Source of the DNA: Rubellimicrobium roseum
Lineage (GTDB): Bacteria > Pseudomonadota > Alphaproteobacteria > Rhodobacterales > Rhodobacteraceae
NCBI RefSeq assembly: GCF_006152145.1
Contig: NZ_VDFV01000039.1
Location: 1 to 37,738, forward strand
Direction of reading: 5' to 3'
Length of the DNA: 37,738 nt
The first letter of the stretch is position 1, and each line of letters opens with the position of its first letter. A program made the translations under genes and the position numbers. Under the pieces are notes generated by a model. It had not been told where the DNA came from. It saw nothing but the letters and a program-made list of their open reading frames with translations, and made no database searches. Positions 7,387-16,427 of the stretch are shown here, piece after piece.

Positions 7387-8880
7387 ATGTCGCTGGCCGC
7401 CCGAATGAACATGCAGATGCTCCGCTCGTGCCGGCGGACCGGGGCAGGGCCACTGGCGATCCTCGGCCCGGGGGCCTTCGCGCTGGGGGGATCTTTGGGG
7501 GTGGCGGCGCTGCTTCTGGCCTGGGCGGCCGCCAAGGCCATCGCGCCACGGGTCGCGCTGCCGGACTTCGCGGCGGGGCGGACCAAGCTCGCCCTGCGCA
7601 CCGATGTCGTGGCGGCGCTCGACGTCGCCCTGCGGCGCGGCGCCCCGACGGCCGCCCTGGTGATCGAGATCGACCGCTTTCGGCAGATCGAGGCCGAGCA
7701 CGACCGTGCCGCCATCGAGACGCTCCTGCGCGTGACAGAGGACCGGCTGGGCCAGGCCCTGCTGGGCGCTGGGACGCCCGCCCGATTGGAGGGTCCGGCG
7801 TTCGCGGTCGCGCTGGAGCCGGCGGGAGACCTGGACCTGGAGGCGGCCCTGCAGATGGCCGGGCGCGTCCAGCGCACCCTGTCCGAGCCGGTGGCCCTGG
7901 GGGACGCGAACCTGCAGCCGACCTTGTCCCTCGGGCTCGCGCTGCCCCGGCGCCTGCCCTCCCCCACGGGCGAGGCGCTGCTTCGCGCCGCCACCGTCGC
8001 CCTGATCGAGGCGCAGCGCAGCGGCCCGGCCGCCATCCGCAGCTACTCCGAGGCGATGCGCGCCCGCGTGGAGACGCGCGGAGCGCTGGTGCAGGAGGTG
8101 GCGCACGCCTTCGAGCGCGGCGAGATCCGGGGGCATTTCCAGCCGCAGCTTTCGGCGCGGGATGGCACGCTCACGGGCTTCGAGACGCTGGCGCGCTGGC
8201 AGCATCCCATCCGCGGCCTGATTCCACCGGCCGAGTTCCTCCCGGCCATCGAACAGGCTGGCCAGATGATCCGGCTGGGCGAGGTGATGCTGCGGGAAGC
8301 ACTGACGGCCCTGCGCGACTGGGAGTCGCAGGGCCTCCATGTCCCCCGGGTCGGCGTCAACTTCTCCAGCGCGGAGCTCTGCGACCCGCGTCTCCTCGAC
8401 CGGATCGGGTGGGAGCTCGACCGCTTCGACCTGACCCCGGACCGGCTCGTGGTCGAGGTGCTCGAGACGGTGGTCGCCTCGCGCTCGGACGACATGGTGG
8501 TCCGCAATCTCGCGGGGCTCGCGCGGCTGGGCTGCTGCCTCGACCTGGACGACTTCGGGACAGGCCATGCCTCGATCACGTCCATTCGGCGCCTCTCCAT
8601 CGAACGCATCAAGATCGACCGCAGCTTCGTCACCCGCATCGACGAGGACCCCGAGCAGCAGCGCATGGTGGCGGCCATCCTGACCATGGCCGACCGGCTC
8701 GGGATCGACACCTTGGCCGAAGGCGTGGAGACGCCGGAAGAACGCGCGATGCTCGAACAACTGGGCTGCGGGCATCTACAGGGTTTCGGGATCGCGCGGC
8801 CCATGCCCTTCGTTGAAACGATCGGCTGGATTGCCTCGCGCGGGGCGGCGGAGGCGCAGGTGCTCCGACGGGTTGGTTGA
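7387..8880 (+). CDS. c-di-GMP phosphodiesterase: membrane segment, degenerate GGDEF, intact EAL
   Basis: This 497-residue protein has a hydrophobic segment at about residues 22-49, then a GGDEF-like domain (about 65-215) and an EAL domain (about 230-480). The GGDEF signature is lost, with EGPAF at residues 135-139 in place of the catalytic motif, so cyclase activity is unlikely. The EAL domain keeps the metal and catalytic residues. These are Glu266 in ETLARW, the Asn of VNFSS, the Glu of VVEVLET, Asp388-Asp389 in LDLDDFGTG, the Lys of IKIDRSFV, AEGVET and LQGFGIARP. It should hydrolyse cyclic di-GMP at the inner membrane, with the GGDEF part as a possible GTP sensor. The ATG at 7387 follows an AGGGGAAC ribosome site. 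It sits between ttcA and yidC. Confidence 0.9.
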   Translation: MSLAARMNMQMLRSCRRTGAGPLAILGPGAFALGGSLGVAALLLAWAAAKAIAPRVALPDFAAGRTKLALRTDVVAALDVALRRGAPTAALVIEIDRFRQIEAEHDRAAIETLLRVTEDRLGQALLGAGTPARLEGPAFAVALEPAGDLDLEAALQMAGRVQRTLSEPVALGDANLQPTLSLGLALPRRLPSPTGEALLRAATVALIEAQRSGPAAIRSYSEAMRARVETRGALVQEVAHAFERGEIRGHFQPQLSARDGTLTGFETLARWQHPIRGLIPPAEFLPAIEQAGQMIRLGEVMLREALTALRDWESQGLHVPRVGVNFSSAELCDPRLLDRIGWELDRFDLTPDRLVVEVLETVVASRSDDMVVRNLAGLARLGCCLDLDDFGTGHASITSIRRLSIERIKIDRSFVTRIDEDPEQQRMVAAILTMADRLGIDTLAEGVETPEERAMLEQLGCGHLQGFGIARPMPFVETIGWIASRGAAEAQVLRRVG

Positions 8881-8886
8881 GCCTGC

Positions 8887-8902
8887 CGGCCCGTAAGGGC
8901 CG
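8887..8902 (+). terminator. Small hairpin after the EAL gene
   Basis: CGGCCC and GGGCCG form a 6-bp stem around a GTAA loop seven bases after the stop codon. No T run follows, so it may be an mRNA 3' end structure rather than an intrinsic terminator. Confidence 0.35.
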
Positions 8903-8977
8903 CAGCTTCACGCGGGGGGAGGCGCCCCAGGGACCGCCCGACCCGACCCTGCGGCCTTGCCGCGCAGGGAAAAGCGC

Positions 8978-9006
8978 TTGACCTTTGGCGCACTCGGGTC
9001 TTGAAG
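8978..9006 (+). promoter_or_regulatory. Candidate promoter upstream of yidC
   Basis: AGCGCTTGACC places a TTGACC -35 at 8978-8983, and TTGAAG follows after 17 bases (9001-9006) as a poor -10. The same AGCGCTTGACC occurs upstream of bztA. This supports a real element, but the -10 is weak. Confidence 0.4.
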
Positions 9007-9037
9007 CAGCCGGATATCTTGCGGCGGGGACGCTCCC

Positions 9038-10933
9038 ATGGACGACCAGAACAAGAACCTCCTCCTGGCGACGGCACTCAGCTTCCTCGTCATCCTGGTA
9101 TGGTTCATCATCTTTCCGCCGCCCGAGCAGGCGCCCTCGCCCGACCCCGAGGCGGTGACGGCACGGGAGGTACCCGAAGCCGTTGCCGCCCCCGACGCGG
9201 GCGAGGCCGGAGCGGTCGACGCGGACATCGCCGAGGAAGGCGCGGGCGCCGTGACGGAGGCCGCGCGCGTGGCCATCGACACGCCTTCCGTCACCGGCTC
9301 CCTGTCGCTGCAGGGCGCGCGCCTCGACGACCTGTCGCTCAAGGGCTATCGCGTGACGCTCGACAGCCCCGAGCTGGTGCAGCTCCTGACGCCGGCTGGC
9401 TCGGAGTTCCCCTACTACGTCGTCAACGGCTGGACCGCGGGCGAAGGCGTCGCCGCGGATGCCGTGCCCGGTCCCGACACGGTCTGGACGCTGGCCTCGG
9501 GCGCCCCGGCGCCAGCCCCCGAACCCGAGGCGGCCGCCGACGGCGAGGCCGCCACGACCGATCTCGTGGCCACGCTGACGCCCGAAGCGCCGGTGACGCT
9601 CACCTGGGACAACAGCCAGGGCCTCGTCTTCACGCGCGAGATCGCAGTGGACGAGAAGTTTATGTTCACCGTCACCGACACCGTCGCCAACAGCGGCGAG
9701 GCGGCCGTCACGCTGTCGCCCTACGCCTTCATCGCCCGCGACGGGCGCGAGGAGACGCCGGCCAACTTCATCCTGCACGAGGGCGTCGTCCGGATGTCGG
9801 ACGGCGAGCTGCAGGAGATCGACTACCCCGACCTGGTCGACCTGGACCCGGCCGAGGACGGCTCGCGCCAGGAGGTGGTCCCGGTCTCCGAGAATGGCTG
9901 GGTGGGCTTCACCGACAAGTACTGGATGACCACCATCATCCCCGAGCCGGGCACCGACTTCCGCTCGGTCGCGCGCTACCTTCCGGGCAGCGAAACCTAC
10001 CAGACGCTCGCCCGCAAGGACGCCCAGACCGTCGCCCCGGGGGCGAGCCTGACTTACGGCACCATGGTCTTCGCCGGCGCCAAGGAATGGGAAACCATCC
10101 GCGCCTACCAGAACGACCTGGGCATCGACCGCTTCATCGACTCGATCGACTGGGGCTGGTTCTTCTTCCTCACCAAGCCGATGTTCTGGCTGCTGCACCA
10201 CTTGCACGAGTTGATCGGCAACATGGGCTGGGCGATCATCGGCCTGACGCTGGTCATCAAGGCCCTGGTGCTGCCGCTCGCATGGAAGTCCTACGCCTCG
10301 ATGGCGCGCATGCGCGAGCTGCAGCCCGAGATGGAGAAGCTCAAGGAGAAGGTCGGCGACGACCGGATGGCGCTCCAGCAAGGCATGATGAAGCTCTACA
10401 AGGACAACAAGGTGAACCCGGCTTCCGGGTGCCTGCCGATCCTGATCCAGATCCCGATCTTCTTCTCGCTCTACAAGGTGATCTTCGTCACCCTCGAGCT
10501 GCGCCACGCGCCCTGGATCGGCTGGATCCGCGACCTTTCGGCGCCCGACCCGTCCTCGATCATCAACCTCTTCGGGCTGCTGCCTTGGGGCTCGCCCGAG
10601 CCCGGCACCTTCCTGCACCTCTTCGCGCTGGGCGTGCTGCCGATCTGCCTCGGCATCTCGATGTGGCTCCAGCAGAAGCTGAACCCGCAGCCCACCGACC
10701 CGGCGCAGAAGGCGGTCTTCGCGTGGATGCCCTGGATCTTCATGTTCATGCTGGGCAGCTTCGCATCGGGCCTCGTGCTCTACTGGATCGCGAACAACCT
10801 CATCACGTTCGCCCAGCAGTACATCATCATGCGGAGCCACGGCTCCAAGCCCGACATCTTCGGCAACATCCGCGAGAGCCTGAGGAGGACGCCCAAGCCC
10901 GCCTCCTCCGAGCCGCCGCGCAAGGGCAAGTGA
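9038..10933 (+). CDS. yidC: Membrane protein insertase YidC
   Basis: This 631-residue insertase catalyses Sec-dependent and Sec-independent insertion of inner membrane proteins. The first membrane segment is at about residues 8-26 (LLLATALSFLVILVWFIIF). It is followed by the large periplasmic domain of Gram-negative YidC. That domain carries an unusually Ala/Glu/Asp-rich stretch at residues 28-90 and another near 155-180. The C-terminal five-helix core begins at about residue 370 and includes WKSYASMARM with the conserved Arg, the cytoplasmic coiled coil LQPEMEKLKEKV, NPASGCLPILIQIPIFFSLY and MPWIFMFMLGSFASGLVLYW. The basic tail RRTPKPASSEPPRKGK may contact ribosomes. Its TGA overlaps the ATG of yihA, so it leads a + strand operon. 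Confidence 0.97.
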   Translation: MDDQNKNLLLATALSFLVILVWFIIFPPPEQAPSPDPEAVTAREVPEAVAAPDAGEAGAVDADIAEEGAGAVTEAARVAIDTPSVTGSLSLQGARLDDLSLKGYRVTLDSPELVQLLTPAGSEFPYYVVNGWTAGEGVAADAVPGPDTVWTLASGAPAPAPEPEAAADGEAATTDLVATLTPEAPVTLTWDNSQGLVFTREIAVDEKFMFTVTDTVANSGEAAVTLSPYAFIARDGREETPANFILHEGVVRMSDGELQEIDYPDLVDLDPAEDGSRQEVVPVSENGWVGFTDKYWMTTIIPEPGTDFRSVARYLPGSETYQTLARKDAQTVAPGASLTYGTMVFAGAKEWETIRAYQNDLGIDRFIDSIDWGWFFFLTKPMFWLLHHLHELIGNMGWAIIGLTLVIKALVLPLAWKSYASMARMRELQPEMEKLKEKVGDDRMALQQGMMKLYKDNKVNPASGCLPILIQIPIFFSLYKVIFVTLELRHAPWIGWIRDLSAPDPSSIINLFGLLPWGSPEPGTFLHLFALGVLPICLGISMWLQQKLNPQPTDPAQKAVFAWMPWIFMFMLGSFASGLVLYWIANNLITFAQQYIIMRSHGSKPDIFGNIRESLRRTPKPASSEPPRKGK

Positions 10934-11583
10934 TGGCCCTGCCCTTTCCCGAGGCCGAGATGCCCGACGAAGCCGCCCTGGAAACAGGGCGGCTCCTCTT
11001 CGCGGGTCCTGTGGATTTCCTGAAGGGCGTGGTCGCCATGAGCGGCCTGCCCCCCGCCGACCGGGCGGAGGTCTGCTTCGCCGGCCGGTCCAACGTGGGC
11101 AAGTCCTCGCTCATCAACGCGCTCACCGGACGCAAGAGCCTGGCCCGCGCCTCTAACACGCCGGGGCGGACCCAAGAGGTCAACTACTTCACGCTGGGCG
11201 AAAGCCATTATCTCGTGGACCTGCCCGGCTACGGCTACGCCGAGGCGCCGGTCGCGGTGGTGGCGAAGTGGCAGGCTCTCCTGAAATCATTCCTCCAGGG
11301 GCGCCAGACCCTGCGCCGCGCCTTCGTGCTGATCGACGCGCGCCACGGCGTGAAGGCCGTGGACGAAGAGATTCTGACCCTTCTCGACAAGTCGGCCGTG
11401 ACCTTCCAGGCCGTGCTGACCAAGGTCGACAAGATCGGGCCGCGCGACCGGGCCAAGGTCCTTGAACAGGTCCGCGGCGCGCTGCAGAAGCACCCGGCAG
11501 CCTATCCCGAACTCGTGGTGACCTCGTCCGAGACCGGCGAGGGGATCGCCACGCTCCGGGCCATCATCGCCGGCATCGCCTGA
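10933..11583 (+). CDS. yihA: Ribosome biogenesis GTPase YihA/EngB
   Basis: This is a 216-residue GTPase of the TrmE-Era-EngA-EngB-Septin class, needed for late large-subunit assembly. The P-loop GRSNVGKSS is at residues 51-59. The switch region [12 protein letters not shown] follows, then G3 DLPGYGYA at about 96-103 and G4 TKVDK near residue 160. The ATG at 10933 overlaps the yidC stop (TGATG). The length matches the family. Grouping with yidC is common in alphaproteobacteria and links membrane-protein and ribosome biogenesis in one transcript. Confidence 0.96.
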   Translation: MALPFPEAEMPDEAALETGRLLFAGPVDFLKGVVAMSGLPPADRAEVCFAGRSNVGKSSLINALTGRKSLARASNTPGRTQEVNYFTLGESHYLVDLPGYGYAEAPVAVVAKWQALLKSFLQGRQTLRRAFVLIDARHGVKAVDEEILTLLDKSAVTFQAVLTKVDKIGPRDRAKVLEQVRGALQKHPAAYPELVVTSSETGEGIATLRAIIAGIA

Positions 11584-11596
11584 CGAAAGGACCCTC

Positions 11597-12475
11597 ATGA
11601 AGCGCGACTGGATCGCCACCGCCCGCACGCTGAGCGAGGCCCTCCCCTACCTTCAGAAATATTCCGACGCCGTGGTCGTGGTGAAGTTCGGCGGCAACGC
11701 CATGGGCGACGACTCAGCCATGGCGCAGTTCGCCTCGGACATGGTGCTGCTGCGCATGGTGGGCATCCACCCGGTGGTCGTGCATGGCGGCGGACCGATG
11801 ATCAACGCCATGCTGGACAAGCTGGGCATCGAATCGAGCTTCGTGCGCGGCAAGCGCGTGACCGACAAGGCCACCGTCGAGGTGGTGGAGATGATCCTGT
11901 CGGGCCTTGTCAACAAGCGCATCGTGCAGGCGATCAACGACGCGGGCGGGCGCGCGGTGGGGCTGTCGGGCAAGGACGACGACCTCATGGTCTGCGAGGC
12001 GGACGACCCGGAACTCGGATTCGTCGGACGCCCCGTCGAGATGAACGTGCAGGTGCTGCGCGACCTCTACGAGGCGGGGATCATCCCCGTGGTGGCCCCC
12101 GTGGCGACCGGCATGGCCGAGAACGAGACCTTCAACGTCAACGGCGACACCGCTGCCGGGGCCATCGCCGGGGCGCTGCAGGCCGACCGGCTGCTGCTGC
12201 TCACGGACGTCGCGGGCGTCAAGGACGAGACCGGCGAGGTGGTGAACCAGCTCTCCTCCGAGCGCGCGCGCGACATGATCGGGGCCGGCACTATCAAGGG
12301 CGGCATGATTCCAAAGGTCGAGACGGCGCTCTCCGCCATCGAGCAGGGCGTCAAGGCGGTGGTGATCCTCGACGGACGGCTGCCCAACGCGGCGTTGGTG
12401 GAGCTCTTCACCGACCATGGCGCGGGCACCATCATCCGCGGCACCGCGCCCGAAAGCTGGCCCAAGCGGCGGTGA
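11597..12475 (+). CDS. argB: Acetylglutamate kinase
   Basis: This 292-residue enzyme phosphorylates N-acetyl-L-glutamate in the second step of arginine synthesis. The ATP-binding Lys30 lies in VVKFGGNAM, and the phosphate loop VHGGGPMI spans about residues 62-69. [15 protein letters not shown] and [12 protein letters not shown] are family signatures, with [10 protein letters not shown] near the C-terminus. The N-terminal helix before residue 20 is typical of the hexameric, arginine-inhibited class, so feedback inhibition is plausible. AAAGGA lies upstream of the ATG, 13 bases after yihA. The stop overlaps the GTG of the next gene. Confidence 0.97.
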   Translation: MKRDWIATARTLSEALPYLQKYSDAVVVVKFGGNAMGDDSAMAQFASDMVLLRMVGIHPVVVHGGGPMINAMLDKLGIESSFVRGKRVTDKATVEVVEMILSGLVNKRIVQAINDAGGRAVGLSGKDDDLMVCEADDPELGFVGRPVEMNVQVLRDLYEAGIIPVVAPVATGMAENETFNVNGDTAAGAIAGALQADRLLLLTDVAGVKDETGEVVNQLSSERARDMIGAGTIKGGMIPKVETALSAIEQGVKAVVILDGRLPNAALVELFTDHGAGTIIRGTAPESWPKRR

Positions 12476-13107
12476 GCCAGCAGGCGCTGGCCGAGGCGGC
12501 GGAAGCGCAGGGTCTCTTCGTCTCGGGCCTCGCGCCCCTGCGGCCCGAGGACGGCCTGCCTGCTCGCTTCCGTTCGGTGGCGCTCCTGTCGCCGGACGAG
12601 CCGAGATTCTGGCCGATCTTCGCCGCCTCGCCCGAGGCCGGGGACGGACGGCCCGACCCGCTGGACCGCTGGTCGCGACGGGTGATCGGGCGCTTGGCCT
12701 GCGCGATCGGCTCCAAGGCGGCCTTCCCCTTCGGTGGCCCACCCTGGCGCCCCTTCACCGACTGGGCCCGGCGCTCGGGCCGGGCCTGGCCTTCGCCGGT
12801 CGGGCTCCTCGTCCATGACACGGCGGGTCTCTGGATCTCCTATCGGGGCGCGGTAGCGCTGGAGGAGGAGGCGCCGCCCCCCGCCGCCGCGCGTCCCTGC
12901 GACGCCTGCGACGCGCCCTGCCGCCGGGCCTGCCCGGTGGGGGCGCTCACGGAAGCGGGCTACGACGTGCCGGCCTGCCACGCCTTCCTCGACAAGAGAG
13001 CGGATTGCCTGCAGGGTTGCCGCGTGCGCCGCGCCTGCCCAGTAGAGGCGGGCCGCCGCGAGCTTGCCCAGTCGGCGTTCCACATGAAGGCGTTCCACCG
13101 GCCATGA
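12472..13107 (+). CDS. Compact QueG-like 4Fe-4S ferredoxin protein
   Basis: This 211-residue protein carries two cysteine clusters. The first is Cys143, 146, 150 and 154 ([13 protein letters not shown]). The second set is Cys169, 179, 183 and 189 ([12 protein letters not shown]). The layout and flanking residues resemble the iron-sulfur part of epoxyqueuosine reductase QueG, which carries two 4Fe-4S clusters beside cobalamin. The protein is much shorter than QueG (about 350 residues), and its N-terminal 130 residues are divergent. Queuosine synthesis is therefore not assured, and an electron-transfer role is the safer call. It starts at GTG 12472 overlapping the argB stop, and its own stop overlaps the next ATG, so it is inside the yidC-argB operon. 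Confidence 0.8.
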   Translation: MSQQALAEAAEAQGLFVSGLAPLRPEDGLPARFRSVALLSPDEPRFWPIFAASPEAGDGRPDPLDRWSRRVIGRLACAIGSKAAFPFGGPPWRPFTDWARRSGRAWPSPVGLLVHDTAGLWISYRGAVALEEEAPPPAAARPCDACDAPCRRACPVGALTEAGYDVPACHAFLDKRADCLQGCRVRRACPVEAGRRELAQSAFHMKAFHRP

Positions 13108-13607
13108 CCCTGCGGCTCCTGCTCATCCGCCACGCCAAGTCCGACTGGGGCGACCCGGGGCTTCCCGACCATGAGCGGCCCCTGAACAACCGGGGCCGTC
13201 GCGACGCTCCGCGCATGGGACGCTGGATCGTTGAGCAGGGACTCGCGCCCGCCGAGGTGCTCTGCTCGGACGCCCGGCGCACGCGCGAGACGTTGGAGCT
13301 GATGCAGCCGGAATGGCCCTCCTCTCCCCCCGCCTCCTTCCGGCGCGAGCTCTACCACGCCACGCCCGAGGCGATGCTCGCCGTGCTGGAGGAGGCGCGC
13401 AGCGACACGGTCGCGCTTGTCGGGCACAATCCCGGCATCGGGGCGCTGGCGGCGCGGCTGGCCCGGCGCGCCCCGGATCATCCCCGCTGGGAGGACTATC
13501 CGACGGCCTCGGTGGCTGCGCTCGCCTTCGAGGCCGAAAGCTGGTTCGCCATCAGCGAAGGCCGGGGCGACGTGCGGGCCTTCGCCATCCCCGCCGACCT
13601 GGGCTGA
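13104..13607 (+). CDS. SixA-like phosphohistidine phosphatase (histidine phosphatase superfamily)
   Basis: This 167-residue phosphatase shows the RHG-type motif LIRHAKSDW with catalytic His10 and Arg9. LCSDARRTRETLEL is the typical second element, and VGHNPGIG holds the second catalytic His. Length and the SDWGDPG segment match SixA proteins, which dephosphorylate phosphohistidine on HPt domains or on phosphotransferase-system proteins. The ATG at 13104 overlaps the TGA of the ferredoxin gene (ATGA). An upstream in-frame ATG at 13005 would lie inside the previous gene and is rejected. The target here is unknown. Confidence 0.9.
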   Translation: MTLRLLLIRHAKSDWGDPGLPDHERPLNNRGRRDAPRMGRWIVEQGLAPAEVLCSDARRTRETLELMQPEWPSSPPASFRRELYHATPEAMLAVLEEARSDTVALVGHNPGIGALAARLARRAPDHPRWEDYPTASVAALAFEAESWFAISEGRGDVRAFAIPADLG

Positions 13608-13634
13608 ACGCGCCGTCGCGCTAGGCTCCGGCCC

Positions 13635-14327
13635 ATGCGTCTCGATCATCGCCACCGTTGGGATCTCACGCCGTCCGAAGCCGTCGCGCTCCAGCAGGAG
13701 CTGCGCGCCGAGGTCGTGGCCGACCGGCCCTTCGACCTCGCGGGCCTGCGGCTGATCGCCGGGGTGGACGTGAGCGTGAAGGAGAACGTCTCGCAGGCGG
13801 CCGTGGTCGTGGCGAGCTTTCCCGACTTCCGCGTCGTCGATGTCGCCCGGGCGATGCGCCCCACGCCGTTCCCCTATGTGCCGGGGCTCCTGTCCTTCCG
13901 CGAGGGGCCGGTGCTGGAGGAGGCCTTCGAGAGCCTGACGACCGAGCCCGACCTGTTCCTCTTCGACGGCAACGGCATCGCCCATCCCCGCCGCATCGGC
14001 ATCGCGAGCCACATGGGCCTCTGGCTCAGCCGGCCGACCGTGGGCAGCGCCAAGACGCGGCTGACGGGGCGCCACGAGCCGGTGCCGCCTGAGAAGGGCG
14101 CCTGGGCGCCGCTGATGGACAAGGGAGAGGTGATCGGCGCCGCGCTGCGGACCCGTGCGGGGACGAACCCGGTCTTCGTCTCGCCCGGCCACCTGATCGA
14201 CCTGCCTTCGGCCATCGACCTGGTGATGCGCTGCTCGCCCAGGTTCCGCCTGCCCGAACCCATCCGCCTCGCCCACAACGCGGCGGGGGCCTTCGAGCGC
14301 GGGCCCGACCTCCTCGACGGGACCTAG
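13635..14327 (+). CDS. nfi: Endonuclease V (deoxyinosine 3' endonuclease)
   Basis: This 230-residue repair enzyme nicks DNA or RNA one base 3' to inosine. The metal-binding acidic residues are in place: Asp45 in AGVDVS, Glu90 in FREGP and Asp111 in LFDGNG. The wedge motif PYVPG is at about 80-84. [19 protein letters not shown] is a strong signature, and [13 protein letters not shown] marks the C-terminal part. It starts at ATG 13635, 27 bases after sixA, and probably ends the yidC operon. Its TAG lies in CTAG at 14324-14327, which also supplies the stop of the convergent gene. Confidence 0.96.
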   Translation: MRLDHRHRWDLTPSEAVALQQELRAEVVADRPFDLAGLRLIAGVDVSVKENVSQAAVVVASFPDFRVVDVARAMRPTPFPYVPGLLSFREGPVLEEAFESLTTEPDLFLFDGNGIAHPRRIGIASHMGLWLSRPTVGSAKTRLTGRHEPVPPEKGAWAPLMDKGEVIGAALRTRAGTNPVFVSPGHLIDLPSAIDLVMRCSPRFRLPEPIRLAHNAAGAFERGPDLLDGT

Positions 14328-15100
14328 TGCCCCAGGATCTGGCTCAGGAAGAGCTTGGTGCGATCGGATCTCGGGTTGTTGAAGAACTCGCGGGGCGTGT
14401 TCTGCTCCACGATCTGGCCCTGGTCCATGAAGATCACGCGGTTCGCCACCGCCTGCGCGAAGCCCATCTCGTGGGTCACGCAGAGCATGGTCATGCCCTC
14501 GCGCGCCAGCTCGATCATGGTGTCGAGCACCTCCTTGATCATCTCGGGGTCCAGCGCCGAGGTCGGCTCGTCGAAGAGCATGATCTTGGGCCGCATGCAG
14601 AGCGAGCGGGCGATGGCCACTCGTTGCTGCTGCCCGCCCGAGAGCTGGCCGGGATACTTGCCCGCCTGCTCGGGGATGCGGACCTTCTCGAGAAATTCCA
14701 TGGCCGTCGCTTCGGCCTCGCGCTTGGGAATCTTGCGGACCCACATAGGCGCGAGCGTGCAGTTCTCCAGCACCGTCAGGTGCGGGAACAAATTGAAGTG
14801 CTGGAACACCATCCCGACCTCGGAGCGCACCTTGTCGATGTTGCGCAGGTTCGAGGTCAGCTCCGTCCCGTCGACGACGATGTGGCCGGACTGGTGCTCC
14901 TCCAGCCGGTTGATGCAGCGGATCAGCGTCGACTTGCCCGAGCCCGAGGGCCCACAGATCACGATCCGCTCGCCGCGCGTGACGGTCAGGTTGATATCGC
15001 GCAGCACGTGGAACTGGCCGTACCATTTGTTCATGCCGGTGATCTGGACGGCGACCTCGTCCGAGACAGGCGGGGCGGAGGCGAGCGCGGCGTCGGTCAT
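14324..15100 (-). CDS. bztD: Amino-acid ABC transporter ATP-binding protein (BztD/AapP)
   Basis: This 258-residue ATPase powers the Bzt/Aap importer. Walker [10 protein letters not shown] is at residues 50-58. The Q-loop follows at [14 protein letters not shown], then the signature [13 protein letters not shown] and Walker [14 protein letters not shown], with the switch His in CVTHEMGFA. The start at 15100 (MTDAALAS) is chosen over an upstream in-frame ATG inside the permease gene. It is the last gene of a four-gene minus-strand operon, ten bases after bztC. Close relatives import glutamate, glutamine, aspartate and asparagine (BztABCD of Rhodobacter). The specificity is inferred from the whole operon. 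Confidence 0.95.
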   Translation of the reverse strand: MTDAALASAPPVSDEVAVQITGMNKWYGQFHVLRDINLTVTRGERIVICGPSGSGKSTLIRCINRLEEHQSGHIVVDGTELTSNLRNIDKVRSEVGMVFQHFNLFPHLTVLENCTLAPMWVRKIPKREAEATAMEFLEKVRIPEQAGKYPGQLSGGQQQRVAIARSLCMRPKIMLFDEPTSALDPEMIKEVLDTMIELAREGMTMLCVTHEMGFAQAVANRVIFMDQGQIVEQNTPREFFNNPRSDRTKLFLSQILGH

Positions 15101-15110
15101 GGGCAGGCTC

Positions 15111-16427
15111 CTAGCGGTGGCTGCGCTCGAGCCGCTGCTCGAGCCACATGGAATAGCGGGACATGGCGAAGCAGAAGACGAAGAACACCGCCGCCACGAA
15201 GATGTAGAGCTCCCAGTAGATGCCCCCCCATTCGGTCGTGGCACGGATGGTCGACGACATCCGCATCGGATCGAAAAGCGAGATGATCGAGACCAGCGTC
15301 GTGTCCTTGAACAGGCCTATGAAGCTGTTGACGATTCCGGGGATGGAGATCTTGAGCGCCTGCGGCAGAACGATGAGTTGCATGGCCTGCCAGTAGCCCA
15401 GGCCCAACGCATCGGCGGCCTCGTACTGCCCGCGCGGCAGTGCAGCGAGCCCGCCCCGGATCACCTCGGCGATGTAGGCCGAGGAGAAGAGCGTCACCAT
15501 GATGATGACCCGGAGCAGGATGTCGAAGTTGGTGCCGCTGGGCAGGAAGTAGTTCAGGAGCACCTGCGCCACGAGAAGCCAGACGATCAGCGGCACGCCA
15601 CGGATCACCTCGATGTAGATCACGGCAACCTTGGAGATGATGAACATCTCGGACCGCCGGGCCAGGGCCAAGAGGATGCCCAGCGGCAGCGACAGCGTGA
15701 TGCCCGACAGGCCGATGACGATGGAGAGGGTGAAGCCGCCGAAGTCGGACGACCGGACGGGCGTGAGCCCGATGGGCAGAATGCGGGCCAGCGCGGCGGT
15801 CAAAGGCGCGTCGACGAAGATCCAGTACAGGACCGGCACCAGGATGGCAGCGACCGCGCCCAGCAGCGGACCGCCCGCCCGCGCCACGATCCTCCAGGCC
15901 AGCCATCCCAACCCGAAGCCCAGCGCCACGGCGACGGGTCCCCAGATCGGGCCGCCCCAGAGCAGCCAGACGATCAGGAAAGGCGCGGCGGCGGTCAGCC
16001 ACAGGAGCCGCCGGGGCAGGTCCGCGAAGAGAATCGGCAGCACGGCCAGAAGGAACACGACCAGCGCCAGCGGCGGCCGCCAGAGCTCCGAGGCCGGGTA
16101 GAAGCCGAAGACGAGCTGCTGCCAGCGCGCCCGGATCACCGCCCAGCAGGCGGCCGAGGTGCCTTCGCCGTAGAGCTGGTCCCGGATCGTGCGGCATTCG
16201 CTGATGCTGCCCGCGTTCCAGATGCCACGCCAGGCCCAGGGCAGGACGTCGCGCAGCGCGAGCCAGAGAACCCAGATCGCCAGGATCGTGAGAATGATGT
16301 TGAGCGGCCCCGAGAACAGGTTCTCGCGCAGCCAGCGCACCGCCCCCGCCTCGCGCCGCGGAGGCGGCACCGGGGGCAGCATCGTGTCGCGCGAATAGGC
16401 GACGGTCTGGGAGTGCAGATCGGACAT
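15111..16427 (-). CDS. bztC: Amino-acid ABC transporter permease (BztC/AapM)
   Basis: This 438-residue membrane protein is longer than ordinary His/Glu-family permeases (about 220-250). It has an N-terminal half with extra membrane segments and a Cys-containing periplasmic loop, as is typical for BztC/AapM. The C-terminal half is the core permease, with the EAA loop seen at [24 protein letters not shown] and endings such as [17 protein letters not shown] at 16427 overlaps the stop of bztB by one base. It should pair with BztB to form the translocation pore in the inner membrane. Confidence 0.94.
   Translation of the reverse strand: MSDLHSQTVAYSRDTMLPPVPPPRREAGAVRWLRENLFSGPLNIILTILAIWVLWLALRDVLPWAWRGIWNAGSISECRTIRDQLYGEGTSAACWAVIRARWQQLVFGFYPASELWRPPLALVVFLLAVLPILFADLPRRLLWLTAAAPFLIVWLLWGGPIWGPVAVALGFGLGWLAWRIVARAGGPLLGAVAAILVPVLYWIFVDAPLTAALARILPIGLTPVRSSDFGGFTLSIVIGLSGITLSLPLGILLALARRSEMFIISKVAVIYIEVIRGVPLIVWLLVAQVLLNYFLPSGTNFDILLRVIIMVTLFSSAYIAEVIRGGLAALPRGQYEAADALGLGYWQAMQLIVLPQALKISIPGIVNSFIGLFKDTTLVSIISLFDPMRMSSTIRATTEWGGIYWELYIFVAAVFFVFCFAMSRYSMWLEQRLERSHR

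Noticed and set aside
8630-10840. Long minus-strand frame (736 codons) opposite yidC and the EAL gene
   Set aside because: It is a shadow of two clear + strand genes, with Arg/Gly/Asp-rich low-complexity translation.
14624-14640. Alternative start of bztD upstream at 15244
   Set aside because: The extension lies in the bztC coding region in another frame and is Ser/Arg-rich. ATG at 15100 gives the normal ATPase N-terminus.
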